A DNA stretch of 64,000 bases. Source: Distichodus sexfasciatus. Its lineage: Eukaryota; Chordata; Actinopteri; Characiformes; Distichodontidae. Made by a program: the position numbers and the translations under genes. The notes under the pieces were generated by a model. That model was not told where the DNA came from. It saw nothing but the letters and a program-made list of their open reading frames with translations, and ran no database searches. Of the stretch, positions 43,601 to 54,442 are shown piece by piece. The DNA lies in NCBI GenBank assembly GCA_032718565.1, contig JAVGVS010000187.1, positions 323,501 to 387,500 on the forward strand, given 5' to 3'. Each line of letters opens with the position of its first letter. Position 1 is the stretch's first letter.

Positions 43601-44194
43601 TATGGATGTAGCGATCCGATACATGGCTGGAATATCGGTTTCGACAACGACTCAAACAGCTGGATCGGGTATCGGTGGCATTGGGCTGATCTCTGTTGTA
43701 CGTTTTTCTATGTTTACGTATGCTGGGAAGCGGCACTGCGGTAAAGCTGGTTTATTGTTAGACATTCGCGCTAATTCCTACATATTGATCGACAACGAGC
43801 AGAACAAGCAACGCAAGCGTACGACAAACCCAAAATCAAATCACGCAATTATACCGTTTAACAACATCAGATCCCACTCGGAATCTCTGATGGATTTAGC
43901 GCCGCAGCACCGTCACAGAATTACAGAACTGTGTTTAAATGATTAATTTTTGAGATGCTATTTTAATATCATTTAGCATATACATATGGGTGTGTAATTA
44001 TTTCATTGTTAAACATGATTTAAGTCACGTATTACCTTAAGCGTAACAGAATAATCTCAGTCTCCTCCTCACAGAGAAACACACAACTTATTCATTCAAC
44101 TGGTATCGGATCGGTACTTGGAATCGGCCGATACCCAAGACCATGAGTATCGGCATCGGTATCAGAACTGAAAGAGTTGGATCGGTGCATCCCT
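43601..44194 (+). mobile_element. Non-autonomous hAT element, family C, 594 bp
   Basis: Left end TATGGATGTAGCGATCCGAT, right end 'gttggatcggtgcatccct' (inverted). Subterminal motifs are 'ctggatcgggtatcggtggc', 'tatcggatcggtacttggaa' and 'tcggccgatacccaag'. Flanks CTTATGCT (43593-43600) and CTTACGAT (44195-44202) agree at 6 of 8 positions, an aged target duplication. The 116-codon internal frame (43596-43946) has no transposase motif. It shares its left end with 36125. Confidence 0.8.
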
Positions 44195-44202
44195 CTTACG
44201 AT

Positions 44203-45420
44203 ACGACTCAAAATTCTGATCTTTTTAATCTATTTTTAAACTAAAACTTTTAACGATCAATCCATTACTGCAAGAAAGCTGTACAAGCGTTATGTGTTTT
44301 GGTATTAAAGCCAGTTATGTGATTGGAGCTCGCTTTAATTTTGCTTTTAGATTTGCCATAAATATCATTTCTAAGCTCTCTTTTGTAAAGCATTCAAGCA
44401 ACTTCACAAATTTTTGTGCAGGAAAAACGAGTCTAACAACTGTGTCTGCGTTTTTAAAGATGCCAAGCATTAGTTACAGGCTTTAGTTACGTTTAGGACA
44501 GCCTAAATCATGGAAAAAATCACCCACTTGCTCAGGCCTACGATACTCTTTTAAAAGCGTTACCGTGACTACGAAAGCCTTAACCCATTCTTAACAATTG
44601 TAGCGTGCAATGGCAGTACCATTGCTTTTCTAAGGTTCCAGGTGTACCCAAAGGCGAAGTCAAATGGCTGCAAGGTAGGAGCTCAAAACTCACTAAGGTC
44701 TGGTTTCTCTGGTTAAGGTCCTCTAGTCATTGCTCACCAAAGCGGTGTGTGCAATCATTTCGTCGAAAGTTAAATCACTTTTAGTGCCAAATGAGATAAG
44801 ATCAGAAGCGGCACTGTTGAGTCATGTTCTCTCTCAAAAATGTGGGGCGCGTTCTTGAGTGTGTGCTACAGATATAAAGGATAGAATCTTTACAGTCTTT
44901 ACCGATATCGCAGCTTCGTCCCGACCCGGTTCAGAGAGTTAGAGTCGTGGTTGGAATCTTGCAGGTGTCAATACCTAGCGATCACCATAATGTCATCACC
45001 GGCTCCAAATAATATCGCAGAGGAAACCCTCATTACAGCGTTGTGGGCTTGTTCTTGGCACCAGAGCCAGGCTGTGTGTGTGTGTGTGTGTTTTCAGAAA
45101 ACTGTTATTTAGCGTGCGTGTTGACCAACACAGCTCCGGATTACTTCTCGCGTTGTTTACTTTCGCTGCCTCGCTCTCGTTCTCACTCGCTCTCTCTTTC
45201 TTTCGGCTGGCCGTTCTTTTTCTTTCTCCTTGTCCTAGACGAGGTCAAACGTTTTGGAGACCTTCAAAAGAGCAAGGTGTGGGTTTGGGGATTGATCATG
45301 GGATTTGGAGTTTTGTCTAAATGAGAGATGTTTAATTCTGTATTTTTTGCCGTGAGTGTCGTCCTTTGGAACCCAAAGAAGGTGGAACCAGTGATTGCGT
45401 CAAATTTTCTTCATATTGAG
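44203..45420. other. Non-coding unique; (GT)n at 45075-45091
   Basis: No recognisable gene or repeat end. Frames near 45043-45324 begin at the GT array. Confidence 0.5.
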
Positions 45421-46730
45421 AATGGTACCTTGGTCATGAGTACCTAAGTGGTACCTTTTATCGATCCGGGACTTGAACCGATGATCATCCGATCATGTGT
45501 TCAACTCCTGAACCGTTACACTACCAACTGTCCCAAGACCTCTGCATTCTCAGCATCCATGAAGGAACAGTGGGTAGTGTTTCAGCAGTGAATGAGAACA
45601 GTACTTTGCTCATGAGTATCTAAGTGGTACCTTTTACCCGTCCGGGACCTGAAGCGGTGACCTTTCAATCACGAGGCCAACTCCCGAACCGTTACACTAC
45701 AAACTTCCCCAAGACCACTAGAAATTGACCCATCCATGAAGGAGCAGTACCTTTGCTCATAGCAAATTACCTCAGTGGTGCCTTTACGGTCTGGAGAACT
45801 TCCAGCAATCCACAGGGCCAACTCCCTAACCGTTCCGCTACCAACTACCTCTGCATTTGACCCATCCGCGAAGGAGCCGTGGGCATCTTTTTGGCAGTGT
45901 AGGGTGATACCTTGCTCAGAACGGTGATGGGAATAACGGTGTTAAACTAACAGCGTTACTGAAAAAAAGTCATTTTTCAGTAACGGGTAATCTACCCAAT
46001 TACTGTCTCCATCGTTACAACGGCGTTACCGTTATTGACAATAACATGGCGCGTTATGATGATAAGCTGTTTTTAATTCAAATAGCTCTCAGCTACAGGA
46101 AGCAGGCTTTTCTTTTCTTTGGTGAGGGGCGAGACGACCGCATAGGGGATGATGATTGGCTCAGGTAGAGTACAAGCACAATTTAATTGACACCTGTTTG
46201 ATCGCCAGTTGCGGCCTGTTGATGTGCAATAAATATGAAACGTCCTAAAACATCTATTGTGTTTTATCATTCTACTATTATATACATAGTAATGACCAAA
46301 TCTACAATGATATATTAAATTTGATGGGTGTCTCACATTGTCCTAGCGATATTAGAATATAGTGTAGATTTGTGTTTTCTGTTAAAAATGTAGGATTTTA
46401 TTTATATTTAGACTTTTATTTATTTTAAGTGTCTATTTCATTAATTACACATATTTAATAGTCAGTGTGATTACAAATAATTGAACATACAGCTAAATTT
46501 CCATCAAAAGCAGGGAGGGATCCACATTTTGATATATTTGAACATTTTTAAAAATGTAATTCATAAATTTACTTTCCTGGTCCTCGTTACTTTTTATAAT
46601 GCTGTAACTCCAGTTACTTTTGGAAGAAGTAACTAGTAACTATAACTAATTACTTTTGATGTTGCCCAGCGCTGCTCAAGAGCCTCTGTGGTACCTTTAC
46701 CAGTTTGGGACTCGAATTGGTGACTCTGAA
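45421..46730 (-). mobile_element. Four-unit SINE tandem array, last unit split by a DNA transposon
   Basis: Inverted SINE heads occur at 45424-45533, 45600-45712, 45748-45848 and 45905-45918 continuing at 46673-46725. Each shows 'accttgctcatgagtacct', 'agtggtacctttta', 'ccgtccgggac' and 'actccctaaccgtta'. Between heads lies the partial body 'ctctgcattt-gacccatcc' 'gaaggagc'. The head-body junction ('aactg-tccccaagacc-ctctgc') is the same in adjacent units, so they are tandem duplications of one truncated unit. Confidence 0.85.
45919..46672. mobile_element. 754-bp DNA transposon (hAT-like MITE) inside a SINE
   Basis: The left end is 'gaacggtgatgggaataacg', the right end 'gatgttgcccagcgc', with internal 'cgttactgaaaaaaagtcat', 'ggtaatctacccaattactg' and, near the right, 'aagtaactagtaactataac'. 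The SINE reads continuously across it. TGCTCA is present on both sides (45913-45918 and 46673-46678), matching 6 of 8 positions if the duplication is 8 bp. There is no transposase. The 87-codon minus frame inside is not recognisable. Confidence 0.8.
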
Positions 46731-47331
46731 GAAATGACTTGAAAACACAAGTTGTGTAGACGTAAAGCCTGTCTTTCAGAAAAGAAATGGTGTAAAATGC
46801 TGGAAATTTTACAGCAGCTGATTACAATACAGTTTCATAATTTAAATGTTACATAAATCGAAAGTCAGTCGACATAACAACCACTGTAACAACCCTGTGG
46901 CTACGAAGACGGCTTGGTGGCGGTGTGTCAGTGTTTGTGCGTGTTAAACGGCAGTTCACCTCTTTGCCGTTCTTGTTTTTATTTTTCAAGAACAGGAAAT
47001 TTTCGGGCCTTTCACCACTCAGCCTCCCTCTCTCTCTCTCGCGCTCTCTTTCTCTGCCTCAGTGAGTCTGGCTTCCCGCTGGCTGGTCTCCAGATGCTGG
47101 ATGGAGATAAGATCAGAGTGGCTAGACTTCTTCTCTCCAAAACCACATTCACGCAGACGCAGACGGCTGAGACTTGCAGACGGTGATGGTTTAGCGGCCT
47201 CTCCAGCCTCGCGTCTCGAGGGCGAGGGGAGAGGGAGATGAGAGGAGGAGGAGGAGGACGAGGAGGAGGTGGGCTTGTGCAAGTCAGACAAGTGGCAGGA
47301 TGCGTCTGTGGATTTATGTACAGTATATATA
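46731..47331. other. Unique sequence with (CT)n and GAG runs
   Basis: (CT)n at 47029-47053 and a (GAG)n run at 47237-47270. Frames on both strands (90-110 codons) arise from these. No gene recognised. Confidence 0.5.
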
Positions 47332-47879
47332 CAGTACTGTGCAAAAGTTTGGAAGCAGGTGTGAAAAATGCTTATGTAAACAAAAGGCCACTTTCAGAAA
47401 TATAAATAATGATTATTTTATTTTATCAATTTTACAAAAAAATCAATTTAAAAAACAAAAGGTAGTGAACAAAGAAAAAATCTACATTAAATCAAGATTT
47501 GGTGTATTGCCTTTTGCCTTCAAACCAGCATCAATTCTTATAGGTACCAAAGTCAAGTTTTGTGGGATTATAGTCATTATATTATTTTGTAGTCATTATA
47601 ATATTATTTTGTAGGATTATAGGATTATAGATCTGTGGTTAGTTCTCCAGATGTTTTGGAACCTTAGCCTGCCAGTCCGAGTTCCTTCAAAACTGTGTGC
47701 AAGTGAACCTAGAAGGGCAGTGCTGTTTTGAAATAGTCACACCAAATGATTGATTTAGACTCTCTTCTTCATTCACTGCATTTTGTTGATTGGTAGTAAT
47801 GATTAACACTTCCATTTTTGAAAGCATTCTTTGTTGACAGCATTTTTCCACACCTGCCTAAAACCTTTGCACAGTACTG
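47332..47879. mobile_element. Fold-back Tc1/mariner derivative, copy 2 (548 bp)
   Basis: Starts CAGTACTGTGCAAAAGTTTG, ends 'aacctttgcacagtactg', flanked by TA on both sides (47330-47331 and 47880-47881), the Tc1/mariner target. It is the inverse of copy 1 and shares every landmark: 'catcaattcttataggtacc' in the left arm, and 'gttccttcaaaactgtgtgc' and 'gttagttctccagatgtttt' in the right arm. The transposase C-terminal remnant is frameshifted here ('gaacctagaagggcagtgct'). Confidence 0.88.
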
Positions 47880-47985
47880 TACATATGTTTTTATATATGT
47901 CTTTGGATGATGGGAAATATTATGTCAGTTAGTAGTTCTGAAAGTCTGCTTCGATTCATTTTTCCATCAATTGCCCAACCCTGCT

Positions 47986-47987
<2 letters not shown>

Positions 47988-48017
<30 letters not shown>

Positions 48018-48265
48018 GTACTTATATAGTAGTGAGGACCTCCACCGACTTCTATATTACTGTATCTAAATAATACTAATAACTTCAGTAACCAAAAGCT
48101 AATCTTTCTACACTTTTAGTTTTGCAAATAAACTTGTATTTTTTTGTAAAAGCAGTTTAAAGAAGTGAGGACCACTAAAAAAGTCCTCACTTCCCAAAAA
48201 TGTCCTCACTCTGCTGGTTAAAAACTCATTTTGGTTCTCACCTCGTAGCAGGTACAAGAACAGGC
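47988..48265 (+). repeat. 'gtgaggacc ... cagtaaccaaaagc' dispersed repeat with CA array
   Basis: The CA array at 47988-48014 leads into 'cttatatagtagtgaggacc', 'acttcagtaaccaaaagcta', 'agtcctcacttcccaaaaat' 'gtcctcactctg', then a short CA run. It matches the repeat at 15811-16175. Confidence 0.68.
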
Positions 48266-48645
48266 ACTCACACACAGAGGCAAGGTTGTCTCTCTCTCGT
48301 CTCTGCAGTCAAGTCTGTTCAAGTCGAGACAAAAGGTATTGTCGAGAGATGAGTTGTTGGGTGCAGTAATGAAACGGAATTACACTCTAATCCCTGATAA
48401 TGGACCAGGAATATACAGTATATCGGGAACATCTCGAGTCGGGATCGAGCCTGTAACCCTCCCACTCCCCCCCCAAAAAAAAGATAGAGGACCGGGGAAA
48501 GGAAGATAAAGACATAAGGATAAAAGAAGAAGCGTTAGCGGCGATTAAGGGCCTCGCGCTTCATAGGTTGGGTTTTTGCGAAAAACTAAACAAAAGGAAA
48601 CGCTGTTCGTCTTCCGAAGTAACTGAAATCCTTTTGAACCGAACA
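48266..48645. other. Non-coding unique
   Basis: Includes C and A homopolymers near 48464-48483. No gene recognised. Confidence 0.5.
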
Positions 48646-48760
48646 CTAGGAGAGGTCGACCGATATAGTTTTTTTTTTTTTCAGGGCCAATATCGATACC
48701 CATTATTGCTAGTTAACGGGGCCGACAACCGCTATTTGGAACCGGTATGCAAGAAAATCT
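48646..48760 (+). mobile_element. DNA-transposon terminal fragment ('aggtcgaccgatat')
   Basis: TAGGAGAGGTCGACCGATAT, a T run, then 'ccaatatcgatacccattat' has a hAT-like end layout. A possible inverted partner is 'gctaatatcaatacgcccag' near 49068-49088, which would give an element of about 440 bp. The pairing is uncertain. Confidence 0.45.
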
Positions 48761-50019
48761 CTGTCAAAATGTAGAATTTTATAAACATCAAGCCCAGGTG
48801 ACACCCTCCTCAGTCCTCTTCTCCTTCTCGGAGCTTCACGCTGCGCTCGTGTGAGTGACGGCAAGGCTTCGGCGTGGATTGGCTGCTACTCGTGTGACGT
48901 ATAGCCAATCAGAGACTGTTAGTCAGGATATTAACTGGATAAACAGCAGCGAGTCGAAACCAAACGGCAGAGAGAGTTGGCAGTGCAGAACCACAGTAAT
49001 GCACCTTAGCATTGCACTCCAATATCGATGGTGGTCAAAATGAGACACGAATACCGATAATGACCAAATGCTAATATCAATACGCCCAGCGATAAGCGGC
49101 TGGAAGCCATATATTAGACAGTATTTTGAAAGGATTTTGCAGCCAGCAGTGCAGCATCAGCTATGATTATCAACTCCAAAAGAAAAGAAACACGTTTGGC
49201 CAGAAGCAACCTGTTTCTGGCCTACTTGTCATCATTAATCTGTAATGTGAAACAGGCTAAGTCAGGCTGCTGGCATCTTAAAGAGTTGATCAGTAACTCG
49301 ACTGTAAAAGAGAAGGAACAACAAACAAAAAGAAAACACACACAAGGCTCTCCGGCTCCCCGGTTTAAAGTCTGTTTTGATAAATGCTACTTACGAGGAG
49401 TTAATGTTCAGACTTTGGACCCGGACGGCCGCTCAGGCTTCGGAGTTCCGTTGTTATATAAAAAGCGGCATAAAAGCGCTGCTCCGGTTCCAATAACCTA
49501 CATGGTAAGGGCTGTGGCGGCCTCAAAGCGCAGGGGGCTCACGCGAACCAGCAGGGTCCTAGCACAGGTGCACATGAGCCTTTAAGCCTTTCGTGCACAA
49601 GTTGTGATTGACTTACTTCAATACATTAGTGAAAGTCTGAAAGCAGAGGTTGAGTTTGAAGTGGACATGACGCATGAAAGGGTTAAATGTATAGAATGTT
49701 TATCTGCAGAAAACCTTGTAAAGTCAAAATTGAACAGAGAAAGTTCAGCTTTGGAAAGTAACAGTTCTGTCACATTTACTGAAAGGAACAAAAATTCCGT
49801 TTTGAGGGCTAATTTGTGTTATTAACGCTAATAATTAGAGGTGGTGGCTCGAAGCGTTAAATATTAAATGATAAAATTAGTGCGTCAAAAGAAAAGACTC
49901 AATTTGATGGGTTAGAAGGAAAATCTGGCAGGGATTTTGATCTCTCAGAATCAGACTTTTGTCTGACCTAAAAAATTCATGAGCACAAAATTTCTTGTTT
50001 TTTATGTATCGACTGTGAT
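48761..50019. other. Unique or diverged repeat interior
   Basis: The 140-codon frame at 49163-49585 (starting MIINSKRKETRLARSNLFLA) shows no zinc-finger, transposase or other motif I can name. A second 73-codon frame follows at 49604-49825. The two could be relics of one gene or chance. Confidence 0.35.
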
Positions 50020-50215
50020 TGCACTCTCATGCAAAAACATCTGGTGCTTTTGCAAAAACATCTCACACTCATGCAAAACCTCCTGTGCATGCAAAAACAT
50101 CTGGTGCTCACACAAAAAACATCTGGTGCTCAGAAGAAAAAATATCATGCAAGAAGATCTCGTGCTCAGGCAAAAACACATGCTAAAACATCCCATGCTC
50201 ATGCCAAAACCTCAT
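50020..50215 (+). repeat. Diverged minisatellite, about 20-27 bp units
   Basis: About eight units of 'gcaaaaacatctggtgct' / 'catgcaaaacctcctgtgc' / 'caagaagatctcgtgctcag'. It drives the 90-91 codon plus frames (49979-50251 and 50029-50304), which are repeat translations (CKNIWC, HLVL). Confidence 0.8.
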
Positions 50216-51954
50216 ACGCTGACGCAATACGTTCTCGAAATTTATTCTTAAAAAACATACTTTTTTCCTCTCTTGTGCCTTTCGGGCTGGACTTGTTCTT
50301 TTAAGAATTAATAAAAGTGAATGGGTGCAATCATTTTATCGCCCGCTGCGCCAATATCAGCATTTCCAGATATCTGGATTCTGTTATTTTACCTGGTAAA
50401 ATCCTTTAAGCTAAAATCAAACGGAATATTTATTGCCCAACGCGAACACGGGACGACAGAAGCGAACCCACTGGCTTTGCCAGCGTCATAAAAAAAATCC
50501 GTCCGGGCCACTCGGGGCAAAGTCGCGCTATAATTCGGGCGCATTAAAACTTCTGAGCGGAGAATTAATGGCGGAAGGGCAACAATGGCCGGAAAACATA
50601 AGAGGCCTGAAGCGAAGCAGCGTTAAGCTCGTTAGCGTGTTGTTTGCGTTGTAGGCGGAATGGCAATCACGGCATTAACGGGTCATGTGAAAGATCCAGA
50701 AGATCCGGGAGCAGGAGGAACGAAGCGGGGCACGTTTGCACGGTGGAAGAGGGATCGAGTGCATATACACGCACAAACACACATTCACTCACAAGTTTTG
50801 TAGAAATACTGTGATTTTTTTTTTATATTCACGACACTCTGATGACACTTTGTTCCAAACTAAATTTTCAGATTTTGTGAGCTATTTCATCAGCACATTT
50901 AAGGTGTTTATGTATTATATATAATGATCGCTTGCAGATTTAATCCCGAATGCAACAGTAAAAAAAATTGTTTAACTCAACATTTTTTGTCAACATTTGC
51001 TCAGGTATTTAAAACTTGTGATTAATCGCAATCAATTGTTGTGATTAACACATTTAAAGCCAAAACTGTTGTTTTTCACTTTCCTTCGTGAGTGTGTGTG
51101 CGTGTGCGTGTTTGTGGATCTGTTTAACAAATGAAAAGTCAGTCGCACATTTTCATTTTCAACCTCACTTCCTGTGCTTACTAGGCACCTAACAGGAAGC
51201 CCGACAAATTTACGGTGTCAGGACAACACGCGGAGACCTGCGAAGATCTGTACTGCGCAGAACGCGTGCTGACCTGAAATCAGTCCACGGCCCTCTGATT
51301 TGCACTCGTCGAGTTCAGAAAGCAGCAAAGCCAACTGTCCTCAGATCAGCTGGCCCGCCAACTGGAGGTTATTTCCCTTGTGGCTTTGACGCTGATAACC
51401 ACAGTTGGCAGGTTGGCAGTTCATTTGCCAACCGAGCTGTCATACAAACTGTCTTCGCACTTTGAGGATGAAAGAGAAATACAAGGGCTTTGCTGCTGTT
51501 TTACACATTGGGAGCCGTGTGATGTTTTCTTTTTCATTTTCAAATCATGATGACTCGTTCACCTCGTCCAAATTTGCCGCCGACGTGGGGAGCTGCGATT
51601 GAAACTCCAGCAGTGGTTTACAACGGAAAGGCTAGTAAAGGACTGAATGCTTGTGGTACGGATTAGAAACGCACTGTTTAGCTGTGATTCGGAGTTTTGC
51701 ATTCGGTTCGAATCTGTTGCCATGTTATCTGTTGGAAAAAGGAATTGCTGTCAAATTTGAGTTTTTTCGCTTTAATTCGCTCTGAACAGAAACAGTTCTG
51801 ATTCTAACGGTCCATGTCCTCTTTTCTTGGCAACCATCAGTCTCAGCTTTTCATCCAAAACAATATTATAGCGATTCATGTGCAATGTGATTACGAGTCA
51901 GAGTCAACGATTGATGTGAGGCGATATCTCATGTTGATTCCACACTCTCAATTT
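50216..51954. other. Mostly unique; candidate constrained block 50430-50700
   Basis: 50430-50700 is CpG-containing and repeat-free, with 'cattaaaacttctgagcgga' 'gaattaatgg' and 'gcaacaatggcc' (a SOX-type core). It could be a non-coding regulatory element. A short TG run lies near 51089-51115. No coding gene recognised. Confidence 0.4.
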
Positions 51955-52070
51955 GGGGTTAAGGGTCTTGCTCAGGGACCCAGTGACAGTAGTGCTGGAG
52001 GTAGGATTCCAACCCACGACCTCTTGCTCTGGAGGCGAATACCTTAACCACCGGACCACCATCATGACCC
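51955..52070 (-). mobile_element. tRNA-derived SINE of a second family
   Basis: On the minus strand: 'ggtggtccggtggttaaggt' (A-box region), 'gcctccagagcaagaggtc', 'gtgggttggaatcctacctc' (B box), then 'tgagcaagacccttaacccc'. The 'gagcaaggcccttaaccc' block is characteristic of a widespread fish SINE group. It differs from the 'ggtaccactgagg' family elsewhere in the window. Confidence 0.8.
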
Positions 52071-52149
52071 CTAAATGAAAAGTCTGTTTGAATAAGAACG
52101 TCTGATCAGCGTTTTCATTTTGGATTGATGCTGTGGACTCTTTGATGAT

Positions 52150-52193
52150 TGAATCAAGGTACTGATGTAGATTGATGTATCGTTACACCCCTA
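52150..52193 (-). mobile_element. hAT right-end fragment, family E
   Basis: 'gatgtagattgatgtatcgt' 'tacacccctag' is the inverse of the termini at 932 and 33415. No left end is seen in the preceding unique sequence. Confidence 0.6.
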
Positions 52194-52478
52194 GTGACAG
52201 CTGAAATGCACAACATTGATCAAACAGTCCGATTATTCTGTAAAAATAGAATTAGCGTTGTAATCACATCTCAAGTTCAAACCAAGAAACCTCATGCTTA
52301 CAACGGAAATATTTCAGGAGCCTCGAAATTGTCTCTTGCTCTATAGGGCTGTAAGGATAACGCACAAGCATAAAAATTGTATTAGCATGTCAAAACATCG
52401 TGTGCCGCTAGCGATAACCAGCCCGTTTGGTGTAAGTTAGTATAGGTACTGCAATGTTTAAAAAACAAGTCACTATTC
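52194..52478. other. Non-coding unique
   Basis: Nothing recognised. Confidence 0.55.
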
Positions 52479-52595
52479 GGGACGGTACCTTGCTCGTGGG
52501 TACTTCAGTGGTACCGTTTAGCGGTCCGGCACTTGAACCGACAACCTTCAGATCACAGGGGCCAACTCTGTTAGCGTTACGCTACGAGCTGCCCC
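52479..52595 (-). mobile_element. tRNA-derived SINE, head portion
   Basis: Inverted landmarks are 'ggtaccttgctcgtgggtac', 'agtggtaccgtttagcggtc', 'cggcacttgaaccgacaacc', 'ttagcgttacgctacgagct' and 'gcccc'. The body and tail are absent. A-box and B-box regions are both recognisable. Confidence 0.82.
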
Positions 52596-53270
52596 AAATT
52601 GAACGTTAAAATGTTATTAGTAACATCTGCCTCCATGAATTACATCATCACATTTCATTATATTGGCGGTATAAATATCTGTGATGTCATTACACGCTTC
52701 AGCCCTGAAAAATGCCGCCACTTTCGCCTGTGACCCCGGAGTTTTGAGTCAAATTCCGGAAAAAAAGTGTCCTGTTTTCGCCACGCTCTTCGACTTAACC
52801 ACTAGCTACATTTCCAGCGCACAACAGTTGTTTAGCCGCGCTCTGAGTTTATCGTGGGACCTGAGATCTCAGGGAAATGCAACGGAGCTCGAAGCTCTCG
52901 GCCATTGTGTTTATAAATACAGTCTGTCCGAATGTTCCAGACAGCAGAAAATAGGAGATCTGAAAGAGGAACAGGGTTACACAACACACACACACACACA
53001 CACACACACTCTTCACTTTATTCCAAACAAACACACCCCTGTCACCGTGTCCACTTAGAGTAGAGACTAAAAGCAGACCGCTGGCTCCTAAACCCACGTA
53101 AAAACTTTAAGCTGACCTGCTGTGGAGTCTCACTCAAGGAGGAAAAGAGCGCAATGGAATAGAACACAGTAGATCGGAATAATTCCATTCGGACATAATG
53201 CGTGTAAATGCTCAAAGCAACGTTTTAAAATAATCTGAAACACTGCAAACTGTGAAGCGTTACAGTAGTG
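52596..53270. other. Unique sequence; (CA)n at 52981-53009
   Basis: The 125-codon frame at 52681-53058 ends in the CA array and shows no recognisable domain. No gene is supported. Confidence 0.45.
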
Positions 53271-53640
53271 ACATTTTAGAAGCCCAAAATCCAAATAATA
53301 ATAATAAGAAGAAGAAGAAAAAATTATCTCAGGAACAAGAAAAATATTATTTTTAAATTAAACAAATAAAAAGTAATTCCATTGGAAAAAAATTTAAATA
53401 ATCCCAGAAACACTTTCATCACAAATTCATTATTATTAAATAAAAAAGCAGTCTCCCTACTACTACTACTACTAATAATATTATTATAGGTTAACAATAG
53501 TATATTAGTGATAATAGATAGATTATGGATTATAAATGTTTATCTTCATAATTAATAGCTAATAAATTATTAATATAGTTACTATTAATAACTATAATAA
53601 CTAATTATCAGGTATTAAAACCTATTGTCTAATGAACTAG
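53271..53640. other. AT-rich stretch with AAT/ACT runs
   Basis: Short (AAT)n, (GAA)n at 53308-53320 and (CTA)n at 53458-53474, then 'ttaataactataataactaa' repeats. No coding. Confidence 0.65.
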
Positions 53641-53659
53641 TACACTTTTGGACTTGTGA

Positions 53660-53808
53660 ATGGCACACACACACATTCACAGAATCCGCTTTCTCCTTCT
53701 CTCTCTGTTCATCTCTCTTTCTCTCATTCTGTCTCTCTCTCTCTCTCTCTTTCTCTCACACACACACACACACATTCACAGAATCGCTTTCTCCTTCTCT
53801 CTCTGTCC

Positions 53809-53839
<31 letters not shown>

Positions 53840-53880
53840 ACACACACACACACACAAACTCACTGTCCCTCTCTCAAACA
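53660..53880. repeat. Duplicated CT/CA block
   Basis: 'cattcacagaatc(c)gctttct' 'ccttctctctctg' + (CT)n + 'ttctctcacacacacaca' occurs twice (53673-53774 and 53775-53858), a tandem duplication of about 90-100 bp, followed by a third partial copy. Three overlapping frames (76-107 codons) are repeat translations. Confidence 0.92.
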
Positions 53881-54442
53881 CACTGATTTTTGTCAGTGTT
53901 GTAACCTTAACGGTTGAAATATTTTTAAACGACCAGACATGTCACTGAGCTCCACCTCCGCTCACACCTTTATGACTGTGTGTGTGAGCAGTGGTATCAG
54001 CAGGGTAGTATTTAGCTGGCATGCTGCCACAAGCACATCTGATGGCGTCGACAAAAGAGACATTCTTCTGCCCTCAGACTCAAGCATACAGGTCTCTCTC
54101 TCACACACACACACAGACACTTCATTGCATGGTACCAGCCCCCATCCAGCTAATGCAAAACACACATCAGTATAAACACACACCCACATACACACAGCAC
54201 TTGCCCCAAAATCCAGTCCACATGCCCTCATTCCCACACACACTCACACAGCAGAGGAGTGGTGAGACTGAATCCACTACATCACCCGTGTGAATGCTTT
54301 TATTTACTGTTGATAAATAAGGAGAAATCATTCCTTTCAGTCCTGTGCACTCACAGTCCGTCTCTCTTACTCTCTTACACACATGCAGGACTCTATAAGA
54401 GTGTATGAACGAGTCAGCTAGTGTTCATACATATCACTCTTA
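53881..54442. other. Unique sequence with CA-rich parts
   Basis: CA-rich runs at 54096-54118 and 54174-54250. Nothing else recognised before the satellite array. Confidence 0.6.

Noticed and set aside
49163..49585. A 140-codon lysine/arginine-rich ORF, considered as a transposase or nucleic-acid-binding relic
   Set aside because: No BED zinc finger, DDE or hAT dimerisation motif can be seen; only kept as unassigned sequence.
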